Part shown: piece by piece, positions 52,783-61,992 of the stretch
Layout of the letters: the number at the start of each line of letters is the position of its first letter
Numbering within the stretch: position 1 is the stretch's first letter
From: Pseudonocardia oceani
GTDB lineage: Bacteria > Actinomycetota > Actinomycetes > Mycobacteriales > Pseudonocardiaceae
Length of the DNA: 64,000 bases
Assembly: GCF_019263585.2 (NCBI RefSeq)
Contig: NZ_JADQDF010000001.1
Coordinates: 4,412,501-4,476,500, forward strand
Direction: 5' to 3'
Made by a program: the position numbers and the translations under genes
Notes under the pieces: model-generated
Database searches by the model: none
What the model saw: only the letters and a program-made list of their open reading frames with translations
Told to the model about the DNA's origin: nothing

Positions 52783-54101
52783 GAGGCGACCTCGTCGGCG
52801 TAGCGGGCGCGGATGCTCAGCAGCGAGCCCAGGCTGATCACGGCGATCACGGCCAGCAGCGCGGACATCGGCCATGCGGCGTTGTCGTAGGCGACGAGCA
52901 GGGCGCTGGCCAGCAGCGGGACGAGCCCGCCGAGCATGCCGCCGATCTGGTAGCCCAGCGACGCGCCGCTGTAGCGGACCTCCGGCGGGAACATCTCCGA
53001 GTACAGCGCGGCCTGCGGCCCGTACATCAGCGGGTGGCCGATACCCATGATCACGATGATGCCGAGGAACAGCAGCGGCGTCGAGCCGGACTCGATGAGC
53101 CAGAACAGCGGGAACGCGAACAGCGCGACGAGGACCGCGCCCGCGCCGAACACCGGCTTGCGGCCGAGGCGGTCGGACAGTGCGCCGAACGCCGGCACGG
53201 TGAGGCACATCACCACGGCGGCCACCAGCACGGCGCCGAGGAACGTGCCGCGGGGGATGCCCACGTGCGTGGTCGCCCACGACAGGCCGAGCACGGTCAC
53301 CAGGTAGAAGACGGTGTTGATGATGATGAATGCGCCTGCGGCGCCGAACACGCTGCGGGTGTGGCCGGTGATCGCGTCCTTGACGGGCATGCGCGCGGTG
53401 CTGCCCGCGGCCTCCATCTGCGCGAACACCGGCGACTCCATGACCCGCAGACGCACCACGAGCCCGACGATGATGAGCAGCGCGCTGGCCAGGAACGGCA
53501 GGCGCCAGCCCCACGCCATGAAGTCCTCGTCGGGCAGGAAGCCGACGGCGGAGAACGCGGCGGTGGAGAGCACCAGCCCCAGCGGGCTGCCGATCTGCGG
53601 CCACGAGCCGTAGAAGCCCCGCCTGCCCGGCGGTGCGTGCTCGACGGCCATCAGGACGGCGCCGCCCCACTCGCCGCCGACGGCGACACCCTGGACGAAG
53701 CGCAGCCCCACGACGAGGATCGGCGCGAGGATCCCGATCTGCGCGAACCCGGGCACCAGCCCCATCGCCAGCGTCGCGATCCCCATCGCCAGCAGCGAGA
53801 TGACCAGCATCTTCTTGCGGCCGACCCGGTCGCCGTAGTGACCGAAGACCATGCCGCCCAGCGGCCGCGCGGCGAACCCGACGGCGTAGGTGGACAGCGA
53901 CGCGAGCAGGCCCGCGGCGGGGGAGAAGTCCGGGAAGAACACCGTGGGGAACACCAGTGCCGCGGCGGTGCCGTAGATGTAGAAGTCGTACCACTCCACG
54001 GTGGTGCCGACCAGGCTGGCGAAGGCGACCTTGCGGGTCTGGCGTGGTGTGGCCGCGCCGGCGGGTGCGCCGCCTGCGGGCCGCTCGGTGATGTCGGTCA
54101 T
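52779..54101 (-). CDS. MFS transporter of the metabolite:H+ symporter (MHS) family
   Basis: A 440-residue 12-helix major facilitator. MHS marks are SLVGTTVEWYDFYIYGTAAALVFP at the start, GHYGDRVGRKKMLVISLLAMGIATLAMGL (MFS loop 2-3 motif), FVQGVAVGGEWGGAVLMAVEHAP, and GALSDRLGRKPVF in the second half. This group imports organic acids (shikimate, citrate, proline, aromatic acids). In this operon it probably brings in the pathway substrate. ATG 54101 overlaps the stop of the OYE-type gene (ATGA). Confidence 0.92.
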   Translation of the reverse strand: MTDITERPAGGAPAGAATPRQTRKVAFASLVGTTVEWYDFYIYGTAAALVFPTVFFPDFSPAAGLLASLSTYAVGFAARPLGGMVFGHYGDRVGRKKMLVISLLAMGIATLAMGLVPGFAQIGILAPILVVGLRFVQGVAVGGEWGGAVLMAVEHAPPGRRGFYGSWPQIGSPLGLVLSTAAFSAVGFLPDEDFMAWGWRLPFLASALLIIVGLVVRLRVMESPVFAQMEAAGSTARMPVKDAITGHTRSVFGAAGAFIIINTVFYLVTVLGLSWATTHVGIPRGTFLGAVLVAAVVMCLTVPAFGALSDRLGRKPVFGAGAVLVALFAFPLFWLIESGSTPLLFLGIIVIMGIGHPLMYGPQAALYSEMFPPEVRYSGASLGYQIGGMLGGLVPLLASALLVAYDNAAWPMSALLAVIAVISLGSLLSIRARYADEVAS

Positions 54102-55852
54102 CGGGATGCGACCTCCGTGGGTCGGGTCGTGTCGGGGGTGGGACGGGTGGTGCTCTTCAGGGCGGCGTCGTAGGCGCTGGTGATCGCCTCGCGGGCCTTG
54201 CCGGCCCGGGCGGCGTCGCCGATCACGACCACCTCCGTGCGCGCTGCGAGCGGGAGCCGGGCCGCGAGGGCGGCGCCCGCTCCGCGGCGGAGCCGGTGGT
54301 AGAGCCAGTCGCGCATCCGGTCGGAGGCGAACAGGCGGTGGGCGGCGCGCGAGCGGGCGGCGCGGGTGTGCAGCAGCCGGGGGACCACCGCGCCGAGCCC
54401 GAACCGGTAGCGGGCCCCGGTGGCGACGACGACGAGGTCGGCGTCGCGGAGCAGTGCGGCGGTGGCCTCGGTGCGGTAGTGGAACGCGACGCCCCGGCGG
54501 GCGCAGTCGCGCTCCAGCTCGGCGACGTACGCGGCGAACGTCGGCTCGGCCGCGACCACGTCGTTGAACCGCGGTGCGAGACCGGTGAGCCGGAACGCCC
54601 CGCCGGGCCGGTCGGCCCGCTCGACGACGACGACGTCGTTGCCCTGCGCCACCTGGGCGGCGTAGGTCAGCCCGGCCGGTCCCGCGCCGAGCACCACGAT
54701 GCGGCGCCCGATGGCGGGGGTGGCGTCCGCGTACTCCAGTTCGCGTCCCGTGGCCGGGTTGACCACGCAGGACAGCGTCGCCCCCGAGCGCATGTGCGTG
54801 ACGCAGTGGTTGCAGGCCAGGCAGCGCCGCACCGGCTCGCCCGCCTGCGCCTTGGCGACCCACTGCGGGTCGGCGATGAGCGGGCGGCCCAGCGCGACCA
54901 CGTCGAGCCTGCCCTCGGCCACCGCGCGCGCCGCGACCTCCGGGTCGCCGAGCCGCCCGACCCCGATCACGGGCACGGAGACGGACTGCTTCATCCGTGC
55001 CGCGTAGTCCAGGAAGGTGGCCTCCGGGTACATCATCGGGGGAATCATCCGGGCCGCGTCGGGCAGCGAGCGGTAGTGCCCCGCGGTCACGCTCACCGCG
55101 TCGGCCCCGTCGCGCTCGGCCCAGCACCCCACCTGGATGCCCTCGTCGAGGGTGAGGCCACCGGAGAAGAAGTCCTCCACCCCGATGCGGAAGATCACCG
55201 GGAGGCCCGGGACCTCGGCCTTGATGCGCCGCAGGATCTCCAGGCCGAAGCGGGCCCGGTTCTCCAGCGACCCGCCGTAGGAGTCGGTCCGGGTGTTCTC
55301 CATGGGGGAGAGGAACTGCGAGATCAGGTAGCCGTGCGCGCCGTGCAGTTCGACGACGTCGAAGCCCGCCTCGCGGGCCCGGCGCGCGGCGGCCACGTAC
55401 GCGGCGAACGCCTCCTCCAGCCGCTGCGCCGTCATCGCCTCGGGCACGGCGATCTCGTGCTCGATCTCGAACACCGGGGTCGGCACGGCCGACGCGGACA
55501 CGGGCCGGACCCCCGAGACGACGCTGCGCGCCCGGCTGCCGCCGTGGCCGAGCTGGATCGAGGCCTTCGCGCCCGCCTGGTGCAGCACGTCGACGAGCCG
55601 GCGCAGGCCGGGGAGGAACCGGTCGTGGTGGATCCCCAGCTCGTGGAAGCGGTGCTTGCCCGCGATCTCCGGCGACGCCATCTCGACGGTGACCAGGCCG
55701 ACACCGCCCTCCGCCCGCGCCCGGTAGTAGGCGACGGTCGCGTCGGTGACGTGGCCGTCGTCGTCGGCGAGACGGGTGGTCATCGAGGGGAGCAGGGTCC
55801 GGTTGCGCAGCGTGACCCCACCGATGACGACGGGGTCGAAGAGGTCAGCCAC
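54098..55852 (-). CDS. NADH:flavin oxidoreductase, 2,4-dienoyl-CoA reductase type
   Basis: A 584-residue two-part flavoenzyme. Residues 1-340 are an old-yellow-enzyme TIM barrel with FMN (DLFDPVVIGGVTLRNRTLLPSM, ELHGAHGYLISQFLSPMENTRTDSYGGSLENRARF). A 4Fe-4S site follows (RRCLACNHCVTHMRSGATLSCVVNP). The C-terminal half has a Rossmann unit (RRIVVLGAGPAGLTYAAQVA) for FAD and NAD(P)H. It reduces an activated C=C bond; FadH-like enzymes are usually longer (about 670), so the C-terminal domain is trimmed. GTG 55852 overlaps the aldolase stop by 8 bases. Confidence 0.9.
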   Translation of the reverse strand: MADLFDPVVIGGVTLRNRTLLPSMTTRLADDDGHVTDATVAYYRARAEGGVGLVTVEMASPEIAGKHRFHELGIHHDRFLPGLRRLVDVLHQAGAKASIQLGHGGSRARSVVSGVRPVSASAVPTPVFEIEHEIAVPEAMTAQRLEEAFAAYVAAARRAREAGFDVVELHGAHGYLISQFLSPMENTRTDSYGGSLENRARFGLEILRRIKAEVPGLPVIFRIGVEDFFSGGLTLDEGIQVGCWAERDGADAVSVTAGHYRSLPDAARMIPPMMYPEATFLDYAARMKQSVSVPVIGVGRLGDPEVAARAVAEGRLDVVALGRPLIADPQWVAKAQAGEPVRRCLACNHCVTHMRSGATLSCVVNPATGRELEYADATPAIGRRIVVLGAGPAGLTYAAQVAQGNDVVVVERADRPGGAFRLTGLAPRFNDVVAAEPTFAAYVAELERDCARRGVAFHYRTEATAALLRDADLVVVATGARYRFGLGAVVPRLLHTRAARSRAAHRLFASDRMRDWLYHRLRRGAGAALAARLPLAARTEVVVIGDAARAGKAREAITSAYDAALKSTTRPTPDTTRPTEVASR

Positions 55853-56771
55853 GGGGCAGCCCCGCACGCTCGACGACGGAGCGGATGCGGGAGCGCTCGA
55901 AGGCACCCACGGGCTGCAGAGGCGGCCGTACGTGCGCCTGGTCGATCCGTCCCAGCTCGGCCAGGGCCACCTTCATGCGGTTGTGGCCGTCGAGGAACGG
56001 GTCGTCGTAGCAGACCTCCGCCACCGGGCGGATGCGCTCCCAGATGCGCCGGGCCTCGGCGAGGTCCTGCTTCTCGACCGCGCGCCACAGCTCGACGTGC
56101 AGGTCGACGACGAGGCTGCCGTGACCCGAGAGCACCCCGTCGGCACCGAGCACGAGCGAGGCGAGCAGCGAGCGGCTGAAGCTCGACAGCACCGAGACCG
56201 GCTTGGCCAGCGAGCGCAGGGCCCGCAGGTTGCGCTCGTAGGCGACGATGTCGTTGGACCACTCCTTGACCGCCACGACGTTGTCGATATCCGAGCAGAT
56301 CCGCACGACCGCGTCGGTGCCCAGCCGCAGGCCGGACGTGGAGGGGTAGAGGAACGCGATCATCGGCAGGCTCGTGGCGTCGGCGATCGCCGCGTAGTGC
56401 GCGAACGCCATCTCCGGCCGCAGCTGCGACCCGCCGTCGAACACGACCGAGGGGAAGACGAGCAGCGCGTCGGCACCGGCGGCCTCGGCGTCCGCGGCGA
56501 TCCGGGCGGCCTTGGCGGACCCGTCCTGGTAGACACCGGAGATCACCGGGACGGTGCCGGCCGCCTCGTCGAGCACGATGTCGAGGACGCGGCGCTGCTC
56601 GTCGGCGGTGAGGGTCGCGACCTCGGAGGCGTGGGCGTTGGTGGTGATCCCGGTGACGCCGTCCACGTCGAGCAGGGCGCGCACGTGCCGCCGGAGCTGG
56701 GGCTCGTCGATCTCGAGATCGGCGGTGAACGGCAGCAGGTGGGCGGGGATCACACCGCGCAGTGAGACCAT
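55845..56771 (-). CDS. Dihydrodipicolinate-synthase family aldolase/lyase
   Basis: A 308-residue TIM-barrel Schiff-base enzyme. The lysine is K169 (VVAVKEWSND) and Y142 (AFLYPSTSG) is the proton relay. The usual GTTGE is GITTNAHASEV, which suggests it is not the lysine-pathway DapA but a catabolic pyruvate aldolase or keto-acid dehydratase. It is the first gene of the five-gene operon and is divergent from a LysR regulator (152 bases between starts). ATG 56771 has GAAGGGA upstream. Confidence 0.87.
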   Translation of the reverse strand: MVSLRGVIPAHLLPFTADLEIDEPQLRRHVRALLDVDGVTGITTNAHASEVATLTADEQRRVLDIVLDEAAGTVPVISGVYQDGSAKAARIAADAEAAGADALLVFPSVVFDGGSQLRPEMAFAHYAAIADATSLPMIAFLYPSTSGLRLGTDAVVRICSDIDNVVAVKEWSNDIVAYERNLRALRSLAKPVSVLSSFSRSLLASLVLGADGVLSGHGSLVVDLHVELWRAVEKQDLAEARRIWERIRPVAEVCYDDPFLDGHNRMKVALAELGRIDQAHVRPPLQPVGAFERSRIRSVVERAGLPRG

Positions 56772-56863
56772 CGTCGGTCGTTCCCTTCGTCGGGGCCGCA
56801 GGTCGGAGGGGAGCGACCAGCGGGTTGAGGGGAAGTTACGTCCGTGGTTCGGGGTGGTGGAAA

Positions 56864-56876
56864 TGCCGATCTGGCA
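56864..56876. promoter_or_regulatory. LysR-type half-site palindrome (TGCC-N5-GGCA)
   Basis: TGCC and GGCA are inverted around 5 bases in the divergent promoter region, close to the second palindrome at 56893-56909. The pair fits recognition and activation sites of a LysR regulator. Confidence 0.4.
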
Positions 56877-56892
56877 GGTGTTATGCATGTGG

Positions 56893-56909
56893 GGCATCAC
56901 AGAGATGCC
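56893..56909. promoter_or_regulatory. LysR-type palindrome (GGCATC-N5-GATGCC)
   Basis: A perfect 6-bp inverted repeat around 5 bases, ending 14 bases before the LysR ATG. It probably mediates autoregulation and control of the divergent operon. Confidence 0.5.
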
Positions 56910-56923
56910 GTGAGGGGTGCCAG

Positions 56924-57799
56924 ATGACGCAGGAGCACGCGGTCGAGCTGCGGCACCTGCGCGCGTTCGTCGCGGTGGCCGAGGAGCTCAGCTTCACCCG
57001 TGCGGCCGTCCGGCTGCGGATGACCCAGCCCGCCCTGAGCCGCACGATCGCCGGGCTGGAGCGGATGGTGGGCGGCGCGCTGGTCCGGCGGGACCGGCGG
57101 TCGGTGGGCCTCACCGCGGCGGGCGTCCGGTTCCTGCCGCACGCGCACCGCGTGCTCTCGGCGATGGACGAGGCCGTGCGGGCGGCGTCGGACCGGCTGC
57201 CGGTGCTGCGCGTCGGCTTCACGTGGGGCTCCACGGCCGAGTACACCGGGCCGATCGTCCGGGCGTTCGAGCAGGAGCACCCCGACGTCGTGGTCGACAT
57301 CCGGCGCTACGACGACGCCGTCGCGGGCCTGGCCGACGGGCGCACCCATGTGGGCTTCCTCCCCGGCGTGCCGGACGACCCGCGCCTGAGCTCGCTGGTG
57401 CTGGCCGAGGAGCCGCGGGTGGCGGCGCTGCCCGCCGACCACCCGCTGACCGCGCACGAGGTGGTCCGCCTCGCCGACCTGGCCGACGGGCCGGTGGTGA
57501 TCAACGTCGTGTCCGGCACCACGACGCCGGACCTGTGGGACGCGGGGCGCCGGCCGCAGATCATGGTGCGGGTGCGCAACGTCGACGAGTGGATGGAGGC
57601 GATCGCCGCGGGCCGCGGGGTGGGCCTGACCCCGGCCTCCACGGGCAGGCTCTACAGCCACCCCGCCATCCGCTACCGCGAGATCGCGGACGCCCCGCGC
57701 GTCCCGATCTCACTGGCCTGGCTGCGCAGCGCCGCCCACCCGCTGGTGGCGGAGTTCGTGGCGGTGGCGGGCCGGACACGGCCGCAGGAGCGCGGGTGA
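56924..57799 (+). CDS. LysR-family regulator of the divergent catabolic operon
   Basis: A 291-residue LTTR. Residues 8-67 form the winged helix (VELRHLRAFVAVAEELSFTRAAVRLRMTQPALSRTIAGLERMVGGALVRRDRRSVGLT). Residues 90-285 are the periplasmic-binding-like effector domain (LRVGFTWGSTAEYTGPIVRAFEQEHPDVVVDI). ATG 56924 has GAGGGG nine bases upstream; longer in-frame starts would read through the operator region. Its likely targets are the aldolase-OYE-MFS-SDR-SDR genes. Confidence 0.9.
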   Translation: MTQEHAVELRHLRAFVAVAEELSFTRAAVRLRMTQPALSRTIAGLERMVGGALVRRDRRSVGLTAAGVRFLPHAHRVLSAMDEAVRAASDRLPVLRVGFTWGSTAEYTGPIVRAFEQEHPDVVVDIRRYDDAVAGLADGRTHVGFLPGVPDDPRLSSLVLAEEPRVAALPADHPLTAHEVVRLADLADGPVVINVVSGTTTPDLWDAGRRPQIMVRVRNVDEWMEAIAAGRGVGLTPASTGRLYSHPAIRYREIADAPRVPISLAWLRSAAHPLVAEFVAVAGRTRPQERG

Positions 57800-58007
57800 G
57801 GTGACCGGCGGAGTCCGGGCCGGGGTGGACACCGGGCGTCGCGCGGCGCCGAGGAGCGTCACCGCAGCCCCTTCCCCGCGTCGACGGTCCGGACGAGACT
57901 GCGACGGCGTCGTGGCGTTCCGCCGGAGCCGGGCGACGCCGTATCAGGACGGGACGTCCCCGACTCCGGTCGGCACCGGACGACCGCGACGGCGAGCTGG
58001 AGGCGAG

Positions 58008-59519
58008 ATGGACACCCCCCGAACCCCCGACGAACCGGCCCCGGACAAGCCGCCCCGGCCCGATGAGCCGGCCCCCGCCGTCGTCCTCGTGCTGGGCGAG
58101 AAGGTCGCCGACGGCGCGGAGGACGACCTGAACCGCGTCGTCGACAACAACCTGGATCTGCTCGGGCCGCTGCGTGAGTTCCTCCTCCGCAACAAGGTCC
58201 CGCGGGTCGCCCGCGTCGTCACCGCGGTCACGCGTGACGAGCTGCTGGAGGCCGAGCGGGAGGCGGCGGCCGACCCCGACTTCCCGCCGCTGGAGAGCCT
58301 CACCCGGTACTGGCGCATCGACGTCGCGGGCCTGGACGGGGTGAAGTCCGCGGAGCAGCTGGTCGAGGAGCTGCTCGCCGGGGAACGGGACCGGTCGTCG
58401 TCGGAGCGGGGTGTGGTGAACGCCTACGTCGAGTCGGCCGCGGAGAGCCCGGGCGCCCCTGCGGTGATCGGCGCGTTGACGGTGCAGTCCGGGCAGGGCT
58501 GGTTGCGCCCGGCCGAGGAGGGGGTCAACGTCTGGGCGGCCTGGGACCACCACGGCGGGAAGGGCGACGGCATCACCGTCATCGACGTCGAGCAGGGGTG
58601 GCAGTTCACCCACCCCGACGTGGACGGCCTGGCCGGCACGAAGCCGCTGGTGCACCGCAACCGGTTCGACGAGAGCCCGTCGGAGGGCGACCACGGCACC
58701 AGCGTGCTCGGGATCGTCGTCGGGCGGACCAACGGCGTCGGGGGCACCGGCATCGCGCCGAACGCCACGGTCCGGACCTGCTCCCACTACGACGGGGGCA
58801 CGGTCATGCGCACCGTCGACGCGATCCTGATCGCCCGCAAGAACCTCGAGGCCGGTGACGTGCTGCTGCTCGAGGTGCACCTGCCGCACATGGACTACCT
58901 GTGCGCCGAGGCCGACGACGCCACCTTCCACGCCATCCGCCTCGCGGCCTCGAAGGGGATCGTCGTCGTCGAGGCCGCGGGGAACGGGTCCGAGGACATC
59001 TCGCAATGGACGAGCGCCGCGGGGCGCCGGCTGTCCCGGGACGTGCCGGCCGAGGACTCCGGGGCGATCGTCGTGGGCGCGTGCTGGCAGGAGGTCGAGA
59101 CCATCGACGGCACGACGGGCCACGGCTACAACGGCGCCGCCCAGTCCAACTACGGGGCGCGGGTGGACTGCTACGCCTGGGGCGACGGCGTGGAGGCCCC
59201 CATCGTCGGCACCACGGCCAGTGCCCACGGCCCGTTCGGCGGGACGAGTGCGGCCGCCGCGATCATCGCCGGGGTCGCCGCCGCGGTGCAGGGGATGGTC
59301 GTGGCGGCGAACCAGCCGCGGCTGCGCACCAAGGCGATGCGCACCCTGCTGCGCGACACGGCGGGCACGAGGCAGGTGCCGGTCGCGTCCACGTTCCTGA
59401 TCGGGGTCATGCCGGATCTCGGGCAGCTGGCGACGGCGGTGGGTGCGCGCCGGATCTACGAGCCCACCGGCAGCAGCACCGCCACCACGGTGCCCGACAG
59501 GCTGGACAGCAGCTCGTAG
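58008..59519 (+). CDS. Intracellular subtilisin-like serine peptidase (S8)
   Basis: A 503-residue S8-family peptidase without signal peptide. The triad is D193 (ITVIDVEQGWQFTHPD), H229 (GDHGTSVLGIV) and S414 (FGGTSAAAAIIAGV), with VEAAGNGS as the oxyanion Asn region. The first 160 residues are charged and Pro-rich, then a helical segment (EDDLNRVVDNNLDLLGPLREFLLRNKVPRV). The Asp motif VIDVEQGW departs from the usual DTGI. ATG 58008 has GGAGG upstream. Target unknown. The last 64 bases overlap the convergent sensor-kinase gene. Confidence 0.85.
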   Translation: MDTPRTPDEPAPDKPPRPDEPAPAVVLVLGEKVADGAEDDLNRVVDNNLDLLGPLREFLLRNKVPRVARVVTAVTRDELLEAEREAAADPDFPPLESLTRYWRIDVAGLDGVKSAEQLVEELLAGERDRSSSERGVVNAYVESAAESPGAPAVIGALTVQSGQGWLRPAEEGVNVWAAWDHHGGKGDGITVIDVEQGWQFTHPDVDGLAGTKPLVHRNRFDESPSEGDHGTSVLGIVVGRTNGVGGTGIAPNATVRTCSHYDGGTVMRTVDAILIARKNLEAGDVLLLEVHLPHMDYLCAEADDATFHAIRLAASKGIVVVEAAGNGSEDISQWTSAAGRRLSRDVPAEDSGAIVVGACWQEVETIDGTTGHGYNGAAQSNYGARVDCYAWGDGVEAPIVGTTASAHGPFGGTSAAAAIIAGVAAAVQGMVVAANQPRLRTKAMRTLLRDTAGTRQVPVASTFLIGVMPDLGQLATAVGARRIYEPTGSSTATTVPDRLDSSS

Positions 59520-61417
59520 CGCCCGCCGAGTTCCTCGGTGCGGCTGCGGATCGAGCCCAGGCCGACGCCGTCCTCGCGGGGCTCCTGGGCGGGTTCGACG
59601 CCCTGGCCGTCGTCGGTGATCCGGACGTCGAGGTGTCGGTCGTCGCGGCGCACGTCGACGTCGGCCCGGGTCGCGTGCGCATGCTTGAGGACGTTGGTGA
59701 GCGCCTCGGTGACGACCCGGTAGGCCACGACCTCGACCGCGGCGGGCAGCTCGGCGAGGTCGGCGTGCGCGTGCAGCTCGATCTCGGGGCCGTGTCCGCG
59801 GAACCGCGCGACCAGGTCCTTCAGCGCCGGCTCCAGGCCGTCGTCGAGCGCGGCGGGACGCAGGCCGTCGATCAGCTCGCGTACCTCGGCGGTGCAGCTG
59901 TCCAGGTCCGTGGCCAGCGCGTCGAGCAGGCCGGGCGCGGGCCCGTCGGCGGGCACGGTGCGCCGGACCGCCTCGGTGAGCATCCGGGTGCCGACCAGCG
60001 CGGACGCCACGCCGTCGTGCAGGTCCCGGCGCAGCTTCCGGCGTTCCTCCTCGCGGGCGAGGACCAGGCGGTCACGGGCCCGGGCCAGCGCGATGGCGCT
60101 CCGGCAGGCGTCGGCGGCCTGGGCGGCCTGCCCGGCCAGGTCGCGCAGCAGCCGGGCGTCGGCGGCGGAGAACCGGGTGCCGGTCGTGCGCGGCGCGACG
60201 AGCAGCTCACCGACGACCGCGCCGTGCGCGACCATCGGGAACGCCTCGGGCTCACCGGCCCACCGGCCCCGCTCCGCGGCCGTGCCGATGGTGCCGTCGT
60301 CGTCGATCACCCGCACGGCCGCGTAGGGCACCCGCAGCGTGTCGACGACCGTCTCGGCGATCCGCGGCAGCACCGCGAGCGGGTCGCGGACGTCGCCCAG
60401 GTGCCGGCCCAGCTCGGTGAGCACGGCGTAGGGCTCGTCGCGCCGGCCGTAGAGCAGCCGCCGCACCCCCCGCTGGGCCACCCACTGGGCGGGCTGGAGC
60501 AGCGCGACGACCACCGCAGCGGCGATCGCCGACTGCGTCGGGGACCCGGGCTGGGCCACCGTGGCCCCCGCGACCGTCGCGATCCCGACGTAGGCCGCGA
60601 TGACGAACCCGGTCAGCACCGCCCACACGACGCCGCGGTGGATGTAGAGATCGAGGTCGTGGAGCTGGTAGCGCAGCACCGCGACGGTGAGGCCGAGCGG
60701 GAACGCCAGTACGGCGGGTACCCAGGCGAAGGGCACCTCGGAGGCGTCCAGCGCCACTCCGGCGAGCAGCAGCACCCCGGCCGGCAGCAGGCACGTCAGC
60801 TGGCCGCGCACGTGCCGGTCGGCCCGCACCCACCGCGCCCCGAGCGACACCAGGACACCGATCGTGGCGAGCCCCAGCGCCACGGCCGCACCGCGGGAGA
60901 TCAAGATCAGGACCCGGTCCGGACCCGCGAGGACCTCCGTGCCGGTGAACAGCCTGCGCGGCTCGAACACCGCGGCAGCGGCGGCGGACACCGTGAGTAC
61001 GGCGGTTCCGGCCACCAGCGCCACCATGAGCGACCGCCACCGGGCCGACGGCAGTGCACCGTCAGGGGCGAGCAGCAGGATGACCGGGATCAGGGCCCAT
61101 GCCGGGAGCCACAGCCACTTGCTCAACCACGCCACGGGGAGGAAGGCAGACCAGCTCACGGCGGCAGCTGCGCATGCGGCGAGGGTGCCCACCAGCAGCA
61201 TCAGCAGGCCGATCGGGTTGCCCGGCAACCGGCGCAGCACCAGTACGGCGAGCGGAGTGAACGCGAGGGCCGAGGTCACGGTCATCGCTGCACCGGGCGA
61301 GGGCGCCGGCTCGGCGACGAGGAATCCGGTGGCGCCCGCGGCGGTCAGGATGCCGGCGATCAGCAGCAGCGTGCGGGGTGGCAGCTCCAGCACGCGGTCG
61401 AGCCGGTCGGTCGGCAC
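59456..61417 (-). CDS. Membrane sensor histidine kinase (NarL/HisKA_3 type)
   Basis: A 653-residue kinase. The N-terminus has about 8-9 hydrophobic helices up to residue 270. A GAF-like domain follows (RIAETVVDTLRVPYAAVRVIDDDGTIGTAAERG). The HisKA_3 phosphoacceptor is in EEERRKLRRDLHDGVASALVG. The HATPase has EALTNVLKHAHA and DDGQGV, then GLGSIRSRTEELGG. It pairs with the response regulator two genes upstream. The GTG at 61417 follows the unknown gene after 3 bases. Confidence 0.9.
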   Translation of the reverse strand: MPTDRLDRVLELPPRTLLLIAGILTAAGATGFLVAEPAPSPGAAMTVTSALAFTPLAVLVLRRLPGNPIGLLMLLVGTLAACAAAAVSWSAFLPVAWLSKWLWLPAWALIPVILLLAPDGALPSARWRSLMVALVAGTAVLTVSAAAAAVFEPRRLFTGTEVLAGPDRVLILISRGAAVALGLATIGVLVSLGARWVRADRHVRGQLTCLLPAGVLLLAGVALDASEVPFAWVPAVLAFPLGLTVAVLRYQLHDLDLYIHRGVVWAVLTGFVIAAYVGIATVAGATVAQPGSPTQSAIAAAVVVALLQPAQWVAQRGVRRLLYGRRDEPYAVLTELGRHLGDVRDPLAVLPRIAETVVDTLRVPYAAVRVIDDDGTIGTAAERGRWAGEPEAFPMVAHGAVVGELLVAPRTTGTRFSAADARLLRDLAGQAAQAADACRSAIALARARDRLVLAREEERRKLRRDLHDGVASALVGTRMLTEAVRRTVPADGPAPGLLDALATDLDSCTAEVRELIDGLRPAALDDGLEPALKDLVARFRGHGPEIELHAHADLAELPAAVEVVAYRVVTEALTNVLKHAHATRADVDVRRDDRHLDVRITDDGQGVEPAQEPREDGVGLGSIRSRTEELGGRYELLSSLSGTVVAVLLPVGS

Positions 61418-61420
61418 GGG

Positions 61421-61936
61421 TCAGTGAGCCCAGAAGTTGTGCCACCAGCTGCCGGGATTCGGACCTTGGGGAGAGGGGTCCAGGTCCTTGTCCAGCGCCG
61501 CCAGCATGATCAGCACGTCGCGCAGCTCTCCCTGGACCCGCACCATCCGGACCGATTCCTTGTCCCTCGGCGGGTCGTGCCCCTCGATCCGCTCGGCGAT
61601 CTTCAGGTCCAACCGCAGCTGGGCGTGGGCGAGCACCAGGTCGATGCGGGAGACGAGGATCTGCCGGACCGGGCGGAGCGGCAGGGCCGCGTTCGGGTCG
61701 GCGGGCTCGATCACCTCCCCGGCGCCGTGATCGGCGACGGCGAGCGCCACACCGCGGGCGTCGAAGTACTGCCAGGCGATCTGGTCGCCTCCCTGGGCGG
61801 CCTCCGCCGTGACGTGGGAGATCACCGTCGCGTCGGCGCCCACGTGCATCCGGTCGTCGTCGGGGGAAATGGCCAGCACCGGATCGGTCACGGCGGCAAC
61901 CTCGCTTCTCTCCCGACGGTCCACTTGCGGTTCCAT
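61421..61936 (-). CDS. Unknown protein between response regulator and kinase
   Basis: A 171-residue soluble protein I cannot assign. It contains ADATVISHVTAEAAQGGDQIAWQYFDARGVALAVADH, a Pro/acidic middle, then a helical segment (VRQILVSRIDLVLAHAQLRLDLKIAERIEGHD) and ends with Trp/Asn/His-rich NPGSWWHNFWAH. It lies between the regulator and the kinase in the same direction, three bases before the kinase start, so it is probably part of the signalling unit. Start ATG 61936 chosen; a few later starts are possible. Confidence 0.6.
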   Translation of the reverse strand: MEPQVDRRERSEVAAVTDPVLAISPDDDRMHVGADATVISHVTAEAAQGGDQIAWQYFDARGVALAVADHGAGEVIEPADPNAALPLRPVRQILVSRIDLVLAHAQLRLDLKIAERIEGHDPPRDKESVRMVRVQGELRDVLIMLAALDKDLDPSPQGPNPGSWWHNFWAH

Positions 61937-61992
61937 CCAACTCAGCGTGACAGCCCGGTCGTCCCAGTGGAAGCGACATGCACCCGTTCGGA

